Below, piece after piece: positions 58,701 to 64,000 of a stretch of DNA of 64,000 bases; positions within the stretch are counted from its first letter, which is position 1; each line of letters starts with the position of its first letter. The DNA lies in NCBI GenBank assembly GCA_946811185.2, contig OX328110.1:17042456-17106455 (forward strand). The letters run 5' to 3'. The position numbers were made by a program, and so were the translations under genes. Under the pieces are notes generated by a model that was not told the DNA's origin, did no database searches, and saw nothing but the letters and a program-made list of their open reading frames with translations. Origin of the DNA: Hippopus hippopus. Lineage: Eukaryota; Mollusca; Bivalvia; Cardiida; Cardiidae.

Positions 58701-60358
58701 CACAGCAAAATTTTAGACTGGTCCTAATGAAAGCATTTGCAGATGACAAATAAAACAGTGCTGAAATTTGCTTTTGGAAGGATAGAAAACATTGGTGGAA
58801 AAGGAGAAAATGCTGGTTACCAGTTTTCCCACAATGTTTTCAAAAAGCTTCTTCCTTGGGGGTTGTTAAAACTCAGGATTGTTTGGTAATGGGTTAAAAC
58901 ACTCTAAAAATGAGTTAACTCTTTTCCACATGATCCCGACTTTTAACGACCCTAAGGAAGAAGCCTGTTGAAAACATTGTGGGAAAAGGAGAAAATGCTG
59001 GTAACCAGCATTTTCTCCTTTTCCCACGAAGTTTTCTGCCCTTCCCAAAAAGAATTTTATCTTTTGAATCACATTTATTTTGTCGTCTGCAAATGCTTTC
59101 AATTTGGACTGGTCTAAAATTTTGTTGTGTGGTAAAGAGTTAAACAAAGAACTGAATAAAACAAAAAAAAAAACTAAAACAAAGAAAAGCAATTAACCTA
59201 CAGTTTCTACTTACCTTATTAGCAAACAGTCTGAGGTCCAAGCAAATGGCAAATAGAAGAGGTATTGACCAGTTCTCGTCTTTCTGGCTCTGAAATATCT
59301 TTGTAAATGTTCTTTGTTACAGTTAAGGTTATTCTATTTGATTGTTTGGTTTGGTTTATATTGGAGTTAAACACCATTTTAACAGTTAAAGTCATAATTA
59401 TCATGGCAGTCAGTGACGCACCTATGTGTTTCCTGGCTTTCTCACACCAGTACTGACACAAATTTCTTTCCAAAGCCACTGACTACTTTTCTCACATGCA
59501 TCAGAGGTGAGAGACAAAAAATCGCCGAAAAGAAAGTTCACCGCAACTGGGTATCGCAACCTCCTTGTCACGAGTCAGATATGCTAACTACTGAGCTACT
59601 TGGCCGTGTCTATTTTATTGTTCTACACAGGGTTACTAAAGGAGGAATAGTTAACCTTGGTCAAACTTTTTCTATTGGTAAATTTTCTGCATTCCAAAAC
59701 TGATTGAGTGTTTGGTGTTTCACACCGTTTTCAACATTATTTCAGCTATATTGTGGCTGCCAGTGAACTTATCCATGCTCTCCTGGGCTTTTCCTTTACC
59801 AGTACTCCGCACAATATTCTTTCAAAGCCACTGGCTGCTTTCCCACATGACCATCGTCGTTACAATGGTCAGCGGTGAGAGAGGAATGAATCCTGTCGCA
59901 ATGACAATCATCAATCCTGAGAAAGAGATTGGCCTAGCCAGTGATCAAACCAGCAACCCCCTGTTCCAAAGTCCTGTACACTACTGACTGAGCTACCGCA
60001 GTTCCGCGCATGACAAAGAACCAGTTTTACTCATGACCGAGTTGTTAGAAAAAATTGATTTTATGGATCAAGAATTATGTGATGACTTACTTCGTACATT
60101 GGATCACAGAGCTGCATATAACCCCCTCTTCAAAGAGCAATGCTCAAATACATTTATGGTTAAGTATAAAAGCTGTTTAGATGTAATTTCTTAGAAGTGC
60201 ATGTTCTATGCAACCTTTTCTTGATTTACACTGTTCACAAAAGTAGCCTAAGATATGTTGTAGACTAAGACAGTTATTTCTTTCAAGGATACTGAACAAT
60301 GTTAGACTGACAATCATATGCCTCTATAAAGTCATGGTTACCCACAGCCCAGCAACAC
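49670..60358 (-). CDS. PCID2: PCID2 (TREX-2 / Thp1-family PCI-domain protein), 11 of its exons, 5' end missing
   Basis: Conserved subunit of the TREX-2 complex, which couples transcription to nuclear mRNA export; PCI and winged-helix domain protein. Eleven minus-strand exons (listed separately) have AG/GT borders and phases that agree at every junction. The conceptual protein carries [143 protein letters not shown] and [20 protein letters not shown], which match animal PCID2 in order. Only roughly the first 70-80 residues are absent; their exons should lie beyond the Polinton that starts at 60557. The 3' ends of this gene and PRKX face each other. Confidence 0.95.
49900..50086. mobile_element. 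MITE-B, complete copy; its right TTAA is the left TTAA of a MITE-A
   Basis: TTAACTCTTATCCTGCTAA..CCCTTAGCAGCCTAAGAGTTAA with a shortened core (GATCAGACTGTCTACACTGTC). The MITE-A copy 50083-50254 begins at the same TTAA. Confidence 0.8.
50083..50254. mobile_element. MITE-A copy (F), left tip and part of the core lost
   Basis: TTAAAAAAAGAAGCCTTTTG..GTCATGTGGTGAAGG; joined to a MITE-B by one TTAA. A right-half fragment of another copy lies at 50512-50623. Confidence 0.72.
50255..50500. repeat. Dispersed repeat with CCTGTGACCTTGACC
   Basis: Shares CACTGAAGCAGCACA, ACCTGTGACCTTGACC, ACCCATGTG and GCAACACTTGTA..AAGTTTCAGTG with 54055-54290. It carries no frame or known domain. Confidence 0.55.
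50658..50781 (-). CDS. PCID2: PCID2 exon (winged-helix, GVEDIDNDE)
   Basis: Acceptor ..ttttttgcag, donor GAC|gtaggt, 124 nt. Encodes [20 protein letters not shown] then [21 protein letters not shown], the winged-helix part. Lies between a MITE-A right half and a minisatellite-bearing element. Confidence 0.95.
50834..51862. mobile_element. Minisatellite-bearing element with 162-bp units
   Basis: Opens AACAAGAGTGGCAAATTGTC and closes near CGGACGCCCGTACGGGCG. Units start at CAACAAAC (51149, 51311, 51473, 51597, 51759): exactly 162 bp apart except one shortened by 38 bp, with a decayed unit before them. Each reads ACCAAGT..GACAAAGTTAT.. CCGGACAAGC. Confidence 0.75.
51990..52515. mobile_element. 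Three decayed MITE-A copies in series
   Basis: 51990-52110 (TTAACCTATTACCAAACAAA), 52140-52332 (TTAACTCTTTACCAGGTAAC) and 52329-52515 (TTAACTATTTACCAGACAAT). The last two share a TTAA. Confidence 0.65.
52676..52801 (-). CDS. PCID2: PCID2 exon (PCI domain, [12 protein letters not shown])
   Basis: Acceptor ..aatctttcag, donor AAAGT|gtaagt, 126 nt. Encodes [19 protein letters not shown] then [20 protein letters not shown] and KK plus part of Val. It is the most conserved part of the PCI domain. Confidence 0.96.
53410..53483 (-). CDS. PCID2: PCID2 exon ([14 protein letters not shown])
   Basis: 74 nt, acceptor ..ctttatatag, donor AAG|gtcagt. Encodes [20 protein letters not shown] then SQAV. A second AG six bases in would remove GQ; the longer form matches KMLLG.MP of other PCID2 proteins. 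Confidence 0.92.
53894..53994 (-). CDS. PCID2: PCID2 exon ([12 protein letters not shown])
   Basis: Acceptor ..attttatttcag, donor TTA|gtaagt, 101 nt. Encodes [20 protein letters not shown] then [13 protein letters not shown], the TPR-like helices before the PCI core. Confidence 0.95.
54055..54290. repeat. Dispersed repeat with CCTGTGACCTTGACC
   Basis: Second copy of the 50255 repeat, including TCACTGAAGCAGCACATTCA and GGTCATGTGCAACACTTG. Its right end repeats ACCTGTGACCTTGACC. Confidence 0.55.
54291..55276 (-). other. PCID2 intron, mostly unrecognised
   Basis: A MITE-B-like core lies at 54885-54925 (TGATCTTGATCTACACTGTC); otherwise I see AT-rich DNA with no exon. Confidence 0.4.
55277..55323 (-). 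CDS. PCID2: PCID2 short exon ([13 protein letters not shown])
   Basis: 47 nt, acceptor ..ttttgtcttag, donor AAAG|gtaagg. Encodes [15 protein letters not shown]; split codons at both ends agree with the neighbouring exons. Confidence 0.93.
55480..56555. repeat. Degenerate AT-rich short tandem repeat
   Basis: Many imperfect copies, roughly 25-40 bp apart, of ATAAACCTTGCATTCATAAT / CATAATAAATCTTACATT. Interrupted at about 55625-55985 by the fold-back. No exon is seen in it. Confidence 0.6.
55812..55983. repeat. Inverted repeat with 70-bp arms and CTCGGGCTATCGCCCTCG centre
   Basis: Left arm TTTTCTTTCTATCGTGGTTT..GCACAATAAATAA and right arm TTATTTATTGTGCCTCATAA..CGATAGAAAGAAGATT pair almost throughout. 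A fold-back transposon-like structure inside the AT-rich repeat of 55480-56555. Confidence 0.8.
56558..56776. mobile_element. MITE-B, complete copy in a PCID2 intron
   Basis: TTAACCCTTATCCAGCTAAG..GGGCTTAGTAGCCAAAGGGTTAA, TTAA on both sides. Core GACAGTGTAGATCAAAGATC..GTTCTGTGCAGTCTGATC..GATCTACACTGTCC. Ends 23 bp before the splice donor of exon 56800-56894. Confidence 0.85.
56800..56894 (-). CDS. PCID2: PCID2 exon ([16 protein letters not shown])
   Basis: Acceptor ..ttttctag, donor AG|gtaagt, 95 nt, phase 0 start. Encodes [20 protein letters not shown] then [12 protein letters not shown] complete MITE-B ends only about 24 nt past the donor (56776). Confidence 0.95.
56940..57120. mobile_element. 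MITE-A copy (R), core lost
   Basis: CTTAACTCTTTCCTCGACAA..TTAAAAGCATTTCAAG..TTCTTCCTCAGGGTC, 45 bp upstream of the acceptor of PCID2 exon 56800-56894. Confidence 0.55.
57533..57608 (-). CDS. PCID2: PCID2 exon ([19 protein letters not shown])
   Basis: Acceptor ..catttttcag, donor AAG|gtagag, 76 nt. The first base completes an Asn codon; encodes [18 protein letters not shown] then LFKIYFK. Confidence 0.95.
57824..58200. mobile_element. Two or three decayed MITE-A pieces
   Basis: CTCTACCAGACTGAAAAATT..AGGAGAAAATTCTGGTTACC, then TTCCAGCATTTTCTCC and AGCATTTCTCCTTTTCCCAC. Confidence 0.5.
58218..58448. mobile_element. GAGCCATG-family MITE in a PCID2 intron
   Basis: GAAAAGGGGGCTTAATGCAT..GTCAGCCTGTGCAATCCGCA..GAGATGCATTAAACACTC. 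Both extreme ends are missing. Confidence 0.7.
58499..58602 (-). CDS. PCID2: PCID2 exon ([17 protein letters not shown])
   Basis: Acceptor ..attttttag, donor GACAA|gtaagt, 104 nt. Encodes [17 protein letters not shown] then [17 protein letters not shown], a strongly conserved PCID2 block. Confidence 0.94.
58687..58896. mobile_element. MITE-A copy (R), core right arm shortened
   Basis: TTAATTCTTTACCACACAGC to GTTTGGTAATGGGTTAA. Confidence 0.82.
58915..59143. mobile_element. MITE-A copy (F), TTAA both ends
   Basis: TTAACTCTTTTCCACATGAT to TGTGGTAAAGAGTTAA; core intact. Confidence 0.9.
59215..59311 (-). CDS. PCID2: PCID2 exon ([10 protein letters not shown])
   Basis: Acceptor ..actgtaacaaag, donor AAG|gtaag, 97 nt. 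Encodes [20 protein letters not shown] then [12 protein letters not shown]. The upstream AG was chosen because TFTKIFQ fills the SFLRAFQ-like stretch; a second AG at 59290 would drop it. Confidence 0.85.
59341..59612 (-). repeat. tRNA-derived SINE, first family, reverse, in a PCID2 intron
   Basis: Tail side TTATATTGGAGTTAAACACC, body TTTCCTGGCTTTCTCACACC, head GCTAACTACTGAGCTACTTGG. Nearly the same as the 23886 copy; a few bases of the head B box are deleted. Confidence 0.85.
59700..60008 (-). repeat. tRNA-derived SINE, second family, in a PCID2 intron
   Basis: Same order as the 41786 copy: TTTCACACCGTTTTCAACATT, GCCAGTGAACTTATCCATGC, CCTGTCGCAATGAC, then a tRNA-like end with CAGTGATCAAACCAGC and CTGACTGAGCTACCG. 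Confidence 0.75.
60010..60152. mobile_element. GAGCCATG-family MITE, right half
   Basis: CTCATGACCGAGTTGTTAG, GATTTTATGGATCAAGAATT, ACCCCCTCTTCAAAGAGCAA. The left half is absent, replaced by a SINE end. Confidence 0.6.
60293..60358 (-). CDS. PCID2: PCID2 exon ([11 protein letters not shown])
   Basis: Acceptor ..catttccag, 66 nt, encodes [20 protein letters not shown] then V and two bases of Gln. The donor CA|gtatcc is weaker than the others. First PCID2 exon visible; the upstream intron holds a broken MITE-A and then the Polinton. Confidence 0.85.
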
Positions 60359-60432
60359 CTGGAAATGAATGAATAAAAACATTACATCTTAATGATGAAA
60401 TAATGTGTAATGGTTGATATCATAGTTCATCA

Positions 60433-60556
60433 TTAAACCATTTACCACACAATGCCGACTTTATACGACCCTGTGGATAAAACCTTTTGAAAACATAGTG
60501 GGAAAAGGAGAAAATGTTGGTAACCAGCATTTTCTCCTTTTTCCCACAATGTTTTC
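60433..60556. mobile_element. MITE-A left half (F), cut by the Polinton
   Basis: TTAAACCATTTACCACACAA through the full core and stops at CACAATGTTTTC, where the consensus would continue TACCCTATC. The missing half should reappear beyond the element. Confidence 0.85.
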
Positions 60557-60619
60557 AGTAGATAAAAAGGGAGAGAACTGGCTCTCGCTTAGCAGGTCAA
60601 ATCTTCCTGCCTAACATGG

Positions 60620-61215
60620 TCCCCCCCTTCCACAATCCGTCTCTCAATCTCTCATTCTGGTCAACTCAACCACTCCCCCCACCCCCCGCTAGACTGGTCC
60701 CTCCCACCTGCCTAACTCTGGTCAACTCAACCACCCCCCCACCCCCGCTAGAGTGGCCCCCTCCACCTGCCTAACTCTGGACAAGTCGAGCATAAACTCT
60801 CTGGCCCCCTCCACCCGCCTAACTCTGGTCAAGTCAAGCACAAAACTCTCTCCCCATTAGGGTGGCCCCCTCCACCCGCCTAACCCCGGTTAAGTCAAGC
60901 ATAAAAAATAGAGTGGCCCCCTCCACCTGCCTAACTCTGGACAAGTCGAGCATAAACTCTCTGGCCCCCTCCACCAGCCTAACTCCGGTCAAGTCGAGCA
61001 CAAAACCCCCCTCCGCTAGAGTGGCCCCCCTCCACCGACCTAACTCTGGTCTAAGCCAAGCGTAGAACTCTCCCCGCGCCTTAAGGTAAAAAAATGCACT
61101 AATGTCGTGAGAGGAACACAAATATAAATGGTCGGAGTTGAGCGTAAAACTCTCTCCCGCTAGAGTGGTTCCCCTCCGCCGGCCTAACTCTGGTGCAAGT
61201 CAAACGCAAAACTCA
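60620..61215. repeat. C-rich minisatellite at the Polinton end
   Basis: At least eight degenerate copies, 48-66 bp apart with some wider, of CCCCCTCCACCxGCCTAACTC followed by TGGTCAAGTCAAGCACAAAA and GCTAGAGTGG. Strong C/G strand bias unlike the AT-rich host DNA. Probably part of the long terminal inverted repeat. Frames read through it are repeat translation. Confidence 0.85.
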
Positions 61216-61289
61216 AGGTCAAATGGGGGTAAAGGTCAAACGGTGCATCGAGCGATCGAGCGAACGGGCCTGACGACCGGGGCGACGAG

Positions 61290-62066
61290 TCACCTCGCTT
61301 CTCTAATATGAAACCTAATCGTTAAATTTTCGCCTCTAAGATTTAGTAAATTACCATCTTGATCCGTAATATTTACCTCCAGGTTATGTATTTCATCTAA
61401 TGTTATTGGTAAGTATACTAAATTAACTGGTGACTCTATTATCTTATATGCTGGCGCAACGTCCGGGAAAAAAGAGTAAATAGTGTTTTTTGTCGAACCA
61501 TTAACGTAACTTCCCGAAATAATATCTATGTTAACGAGCAAACTATTTATGCTAAGAATGTTCACTACATTCTCCGACTCGTGAAATCCTCGCGTGTATT
61601 TAGCGCGAGTAAATCCTAATACTTTAGCGAGGGATCCCGGTTGATTGAAATCTACTTGGTATCCATCTTCTAGAGTAAGAACAGACTTTAGGGTATTAGT
61701 GTTTGCAGAAAGGTTAATAGGGTACTCTTCATTAACTCTATCATAATGACCCTTTTTTCTCATTTCCTGCTGAATTGTATCATTAATGTCAACAAGGTCA
61801 TAACTTCCTTCAGGTATTTTTATTTTAATCCATGAGGTGCCATTGTCCGGAGAATAAACTAATGTGTTGTTTGTTTCGTCAATGTTTGGAAAAGAGTAGT
61901 AAGTTTCGAGGTTTACTAAAGCTATTTCGTATACTTTATCCTTTTCAAGCTGAATCGGAGGATTAAACCTCGTTCTAAAACGCGTTTTGTTATCGCTTAC
62001 GATGATTTGAAGCGACGTTTTGTGTTCCGTATTTTTTACTATCTTTTTTAAAAGATCTATGTCCAT
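61290..62066 (-). CDS. Probable Polinton minor capsid (penton-like, single jelly roll) protein
   Basis: 258 residues starting MDIDLLKKIV. I recognise the N-terminal pattern YEIALVNLETYYSFPNIDE.NN..YSPDNG, which recurs in invertebrate Polinton-type elements near the packaging ATPase. The mostly beta-strand-like sequence without transmembrane segments, its length and its position favour the minor capsid protein at the particle vertices. That role is inferred from context, not from a catalytic motif. The stop is only 40-75 bp from the minisatellite. It is separated by 23 bp from the ATPase gene on the same strand. Confidence 0.6.
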   Translation of the reverse strand: MDIDLLKKIVKNTEHKTSLQIIVSDNKTRFRTRFNPPIQLEKDKVYEIALVNLETYYSFPNIDETNNTLVYSPDNGTSWIKIKIPEGSYDLVDINDTIQQEMRKKGHYDRVNEEYPINLSANTNTLKSVLTLEDGYQVDFNQPGSLAKVLGFTRAKYTRGFHESENVVNILSINSLLVNIDIISGSYVNGSTKNTIYSFFPDVAPAYKIIESPVNLVYLPITLDEIHNLEVNITDQDGNLLNLRGENLTIRFHIREAR

Positions 62067-62089
62067 CTTTTAAAAAGCGAAAAGATTCT

Positions 62090-62872
62090 TTAAACCGACA
62101 CCGGTATATAGAAATTATCAAAACCGTTTCTATACTTCCCGTCATGCTTTTTACTCGTTAAGTCAATGATGGCAAAGCCGAATGGTTTTTCCCACGCCTT
62201 TTGACAGAATTTTCTGAACTCGTCCTTAGGCATATCGTCACCCACATGATCGTTATAAATATGGTTAATGTTTTTTAGGTCTTGCGAAAAGAGACAGATA
62301 AAATTGGCGTTCTCTCTGATGGTTTGCCTCGGTAGTCTAAAGTAATTTTGTGAGAGGTAAAAACAGTCGACGTTACTATGCCTTCCTCGAACGTAATAAC
62401 ACTCGCATTTATTCTGCCTCTCTAAAAGCAGGTCGTCAAAGATGATCAGGTTTTTATTTTCCAAGTTTAATTCTCTCGGATCGGGCACATCGCTCGCATT
62501 CTCGAAGAAGTTGCAATCTATATCCGATTTATTTTTAATCGTTTTAATCCATTCTTCGACTAAAGCCGTCGGCACAATGTTTTGTTCTTGTATCTCATCA
62601 CGCATGTCAAACAACCTAAAGATACATTCTTTCGGTAGTTTTTCTTCAAAAGCCTTTTTTAGTATTCGGTATTCGGGTTGAAAAAGGCTTTTTCCGAAAA
62701 CGCTCAAATCGTTGTAATCGAGCCAACCCGGTCTGAGTAAAAGGTTTAACAATAAAGTAGTTTTACCGCATCCCGATTTGCCTATAATTAAACCTCTGAT
62801 ACTTCTCGGTAAAAGGAGGTGATTAAATCTCTTTGATACTACTTCATTCCATGACAAGTTTATAATATCCAT
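62090..62872 (-). CDS. Polinton DNA-packaging ATPase (A32 / FtsK-HerA-like)
   Basis: 260 residues. Walker A GKSGCGKT at residues 31-38, Walker B NLIIFDD at about 141-147, then a conserved Asn-rich region (SQNYFRLPRQTIRENANF) typical of the sensor segment in A32-like ATPases. It should power packaging of the element's DNA into capsids. The length is usual for the family and all core motifs are intact. Starts 26 bp from the divergent PLA2-like gene. Confidence 0.9.
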   Translation of the reverse strand: MDIINLSWNEVVSKRFNHLLLPRSIRGLIIGKSGCGKTTLLLNLLLRPGWLDYNDLSVFGKSLFQPEYRILKKAFEEKLPKECIFRLFDMRDEIQEQNIVPTALVEEWIKTIKNKSDIDCNFFENASDVPDPRELNLENKNLIIFDDLLLERQNKCECYYVRGRHSNVDCFYLSQNYFRLPRQTIRENANFICLFSQDLKNINHIYNDHVGDDMPKDEFRKFCQKAWEKPFGFAIIDLTSKKHDGKYRNGFDNFYIPVSV

Positions 62873-62898
62873 TTTCTATTTAACTTTTATTATTTTAT
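62873..62898. promoter_or_regulatory. 26-bp divergent intergenic spacer
   Basis: Only 26 AT-rich bases separate the start codons of the ATPase (minus) and the zinc-ribbon/PLA2-like protein (plus). Any promoters must be bidirectional or overlap the coding sequences. No specific box is assigned. Confidence 0.4.
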
Positions 62899-63432
62899 AT
62901 GAAAAAGATGTACTGCGTTAAGTGTAAGAGACGTACCGATACGAAAGATGTAAGCTACGTGGTCAGTAAAAATAACAGGAATACGAAGCGTGGGAAATGC
63001 GCGGTTTGCGGGATAACTAAAACCCAATTTGTATCAGGAACGGCGACGGGTGGATCCCTGCTAAACAAAGTCATAAACAACATGCCTTTCGAAATGCATC
63101 TACCCGGCCATAGTTTTACGGGACCAGGTACTAAGCTGAAGAAAAGACTCAACCCCGATTTAACGCCGAAGAAGTGGAGCAAACCGATCAACCGCGTTGA
63201 TAAAGCCGCTTACAACCACAATGTTTGTTATCTTAAGCACAATGACACAGCCACGAGAAACGCGGTGTGTGACAAGAATATGTTGGCGGAACTGGATGGT
63301 ATTTACAACCCCTCTATTAGAGAAAAGATGGAACGGGGTTTGGTAAGTAGACTCATAGGTACGAAGATGCAGTTCGGAATGGGAGTCACCCCTGACGAAG
63401 CAGGGCGAGTCAGAAAAAAAACCCGAAAATGA
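62899..63432 (+). CDS. Zinc-ribbon plus phospholipase-A2-like protein of the Polinton
   Basis: 177 residues. An N-terminal CxxC..CxxC zinc ribbon (Cys6, Cys9, Cys34, Cys37) is followed at about residues 68-135 by a PLA2-like segment: LPGHSFTGPGTKL (calcium-loop-like GPG), PINRVDKAA, then the catalytic-helix position. Parvovirus VP1-type PLA2 domains have an HDxxY motif here; this copy shows H107-N108..Y111, so the Asp of the dyad is replaced. Its role, by analogy, would be membrane passage during entry, and this copy may be inactive. The C terminus is basic. Its TGA overlaps the integrase ATG (ATGA). Confidence 0.75.
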   Translation: MKKMYCVKCKRRTDTKDVSYVVSKNNRNTKRGKCAVCGITKTQFVSGTATGGSLLNKVINNMPFEMHLPGHSFTGPGTKLKKRLNPDLTPKKWSKPINRVDKAAYNHNVCYLKHNDTATRNAVCDKNMLAELDGIYNPSIREKMERGLVSRLIGTKMQFGMGVTPDEAGRVRKKTRK

Positions 63433-64000
63433 CAACTCTGGCGGAGGAATTGCACAAACCCGTAAGACGAAGATTTAAAAAGAGGAGGGTTATAGTGAAC
63501 GGTATCGATAGTATATGGGCCGCGGATTTAGTCGACATGCGCGCTTTTTCTAAGTATAATCGGGGCAATAATTATCTTCTCGCTGTGATCGACATCTTTT
63601 CGAAGTACGGGTGGTTGGTCCCGTTGAAAAACAAGACAGGCAAGGTGACGGCAGAAGCGTTTAAAGCTATTTTTAAGGAAAGAAAGCCAGAGAAATTGTG
63701 GGTCGATGAAGGTCGGGAGTTCTACAACAAAGACGTAAAAGCGTTGGTTCAATTGTATTCCACACAAAACGAAGAGAAATCTAGCGTCGTTGAACGATGG
63801 ATTAGAACGATGAAGGAGAAGATGTGGAAGTATTTCTCCGCCAACTCTACGAACGTTTACATCGATGTCTTGCAAGATCTCGTTAAGGAGTATAATAATA
63901 CTATCCATTCCTCTATTAAAATGACGCCGGTAGGGGCTAGTAAGAAAGAGAATGAAACTACGGTTTGGAGAAACCTTTACCCTCATAGTGGTGAAGAAAA
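63429..64000 (+). CDS. Polinton rve-type integrase (partial, runs off the window)
   Basis: 190 codons visible from ATG at 63429, overlapping the previous stop by 4 bases. DDE residues are visible: Asp33 in WAADLVDM, Asp93 in LWVDEGREFYN and Glu122 in SSVVERW. RTMKEKMWKYFS, YNNTIHSSIKMTP and VWRNLYP follow, as in Polinton and retrovirus-like integrases. Only 28 residues separate Asp93 and Glu122, where relatives normally have about 34, consistent with loss of about five residues. The chromodomain or zinc parts, if any, are outside the window. Confidence 0.88.
   Translation, partial: MTTLAEELHKPVRRRFKKRRVIVNGIDSIWAADLVDMRAFSKYNRGNNYLLAVIDIFSKYGWLVPLKNKTGKVTAEAFKAIFKERKPEKLWVDEGREFYNKDVKALVQLYSTQNEEKSSVVERWIRTMKEKMWKYFSANSTNVYIDVLQDLVKEYNNTIHSSIKMTPVGASKKENETTVWRNLYPHSGEE

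Larger units (their letters stand above)
60557..64000. mobile_element. Maverick/Polinton (adintovirus-like) element, left part, runs off the window
   Basis: Self-synthesising viral-type DNA element recognised by its gene set: rve integrase, A32-like packaging ATPase, a likely capsid protein and a PLA2-like protein. The left edge is placed at 60557, where a MITE-A copy breaks off mid-consensus after GTTTTC and is replaced by AGTAGATAAAAAG. Elements of this class usually start 5'-AG and duplicate 6 bp, so GTTTTC (60551-60556) is the predicted duplication. DNA polymerase B, protease and major capsid genes are expected to the right. It sits in a PCID2 intron. No MITE lies within it, suggesting a younger insertion. 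Confidence 0.85.

Noticed and set aside
60834..61121. Frame on the minus strand with LDLTGVRxVEGA repeats
   Set aside because: Encoded by the C-rich minisatellite at the Polinton end; the repeat length varies and the frame is open by composition.

Overview
Eukaryotic, AT-rich, intron-rich DNA packed with short transposons. The tRNA-derived SINEs, the elements built around 145-166 bp tandem arrays (pearl/HINE-like) and the repertoire of fold-back MITEs fit a heterodont bivalve mollusc; the species is an inference I cannot pin down. Almost every long open frame is repeat translation. The real genes are two spliced host genes, placed tail to tail, and a viral-type element at the right edge.

Plus strand, 9083-45241: the C-terminal half of an AGC kinase of the PRKX / PKA-C3 type (activation segment to the terminal FxxF) in five exons with consistent splice phases. 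Earlier exons must lie left of the window. Two further in-phase exons, 36460-36519 and 46121-46216, bracket the normal last exon and resemble its two halves. Together they would encode a different C-tail without the FxxF motif, with a polybasic end and a stop codon supplied by a MITE.

Minus strand, 60358-49670: eleven exons of PCID2 (a Thp1-family PCI/winged-helix subunit of TREX-2 mRNA export), covering most of the protein through its C terminus. A decayed second copy of the last exon lies just downstream (49416-49553). The first PCID2 exons are missing because a Maverick/Polinton (adintovirus-like) element starts at about 60557, inside the next upstream intron, and runs off the window. It shows a C-rich minisatellite end, a probable single-jelly-roll capsid protein, an A32/FtsK-like packaging ATPase, a zinc-ribbon plus phospholipase-A2-like protein and an rve integrase.

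Most of the rest is transposon. The dominant family, here MITE-A, is about 230 bp, has CCCTTTACCA / TGGTAAAGGG ends next to TTAA (piggyBac-like) and carries a nearly perfect 67-nt palindrome at its centre. By eye there are about 70 recognisable copies plus scraps, roughly a quarter of the first 60 kb, and none in the Polinton. Several copies abut and share one TTAA, and several were later split by other elements. A second, unrelated TTAA family (MITE-B) also has a palindromic core. Also present are a 937-bp hAT-like element with an 8-bp target duplication inside a SINE, GAGCCATG-ended fold-backs, minisatellite-bearing elements and several long inverted repeats. In MITE-A entries, F means the copy reads TTAACCCTTTACCACACAA first and R means it reads TTAACTCTTTACCAAACGAC first.
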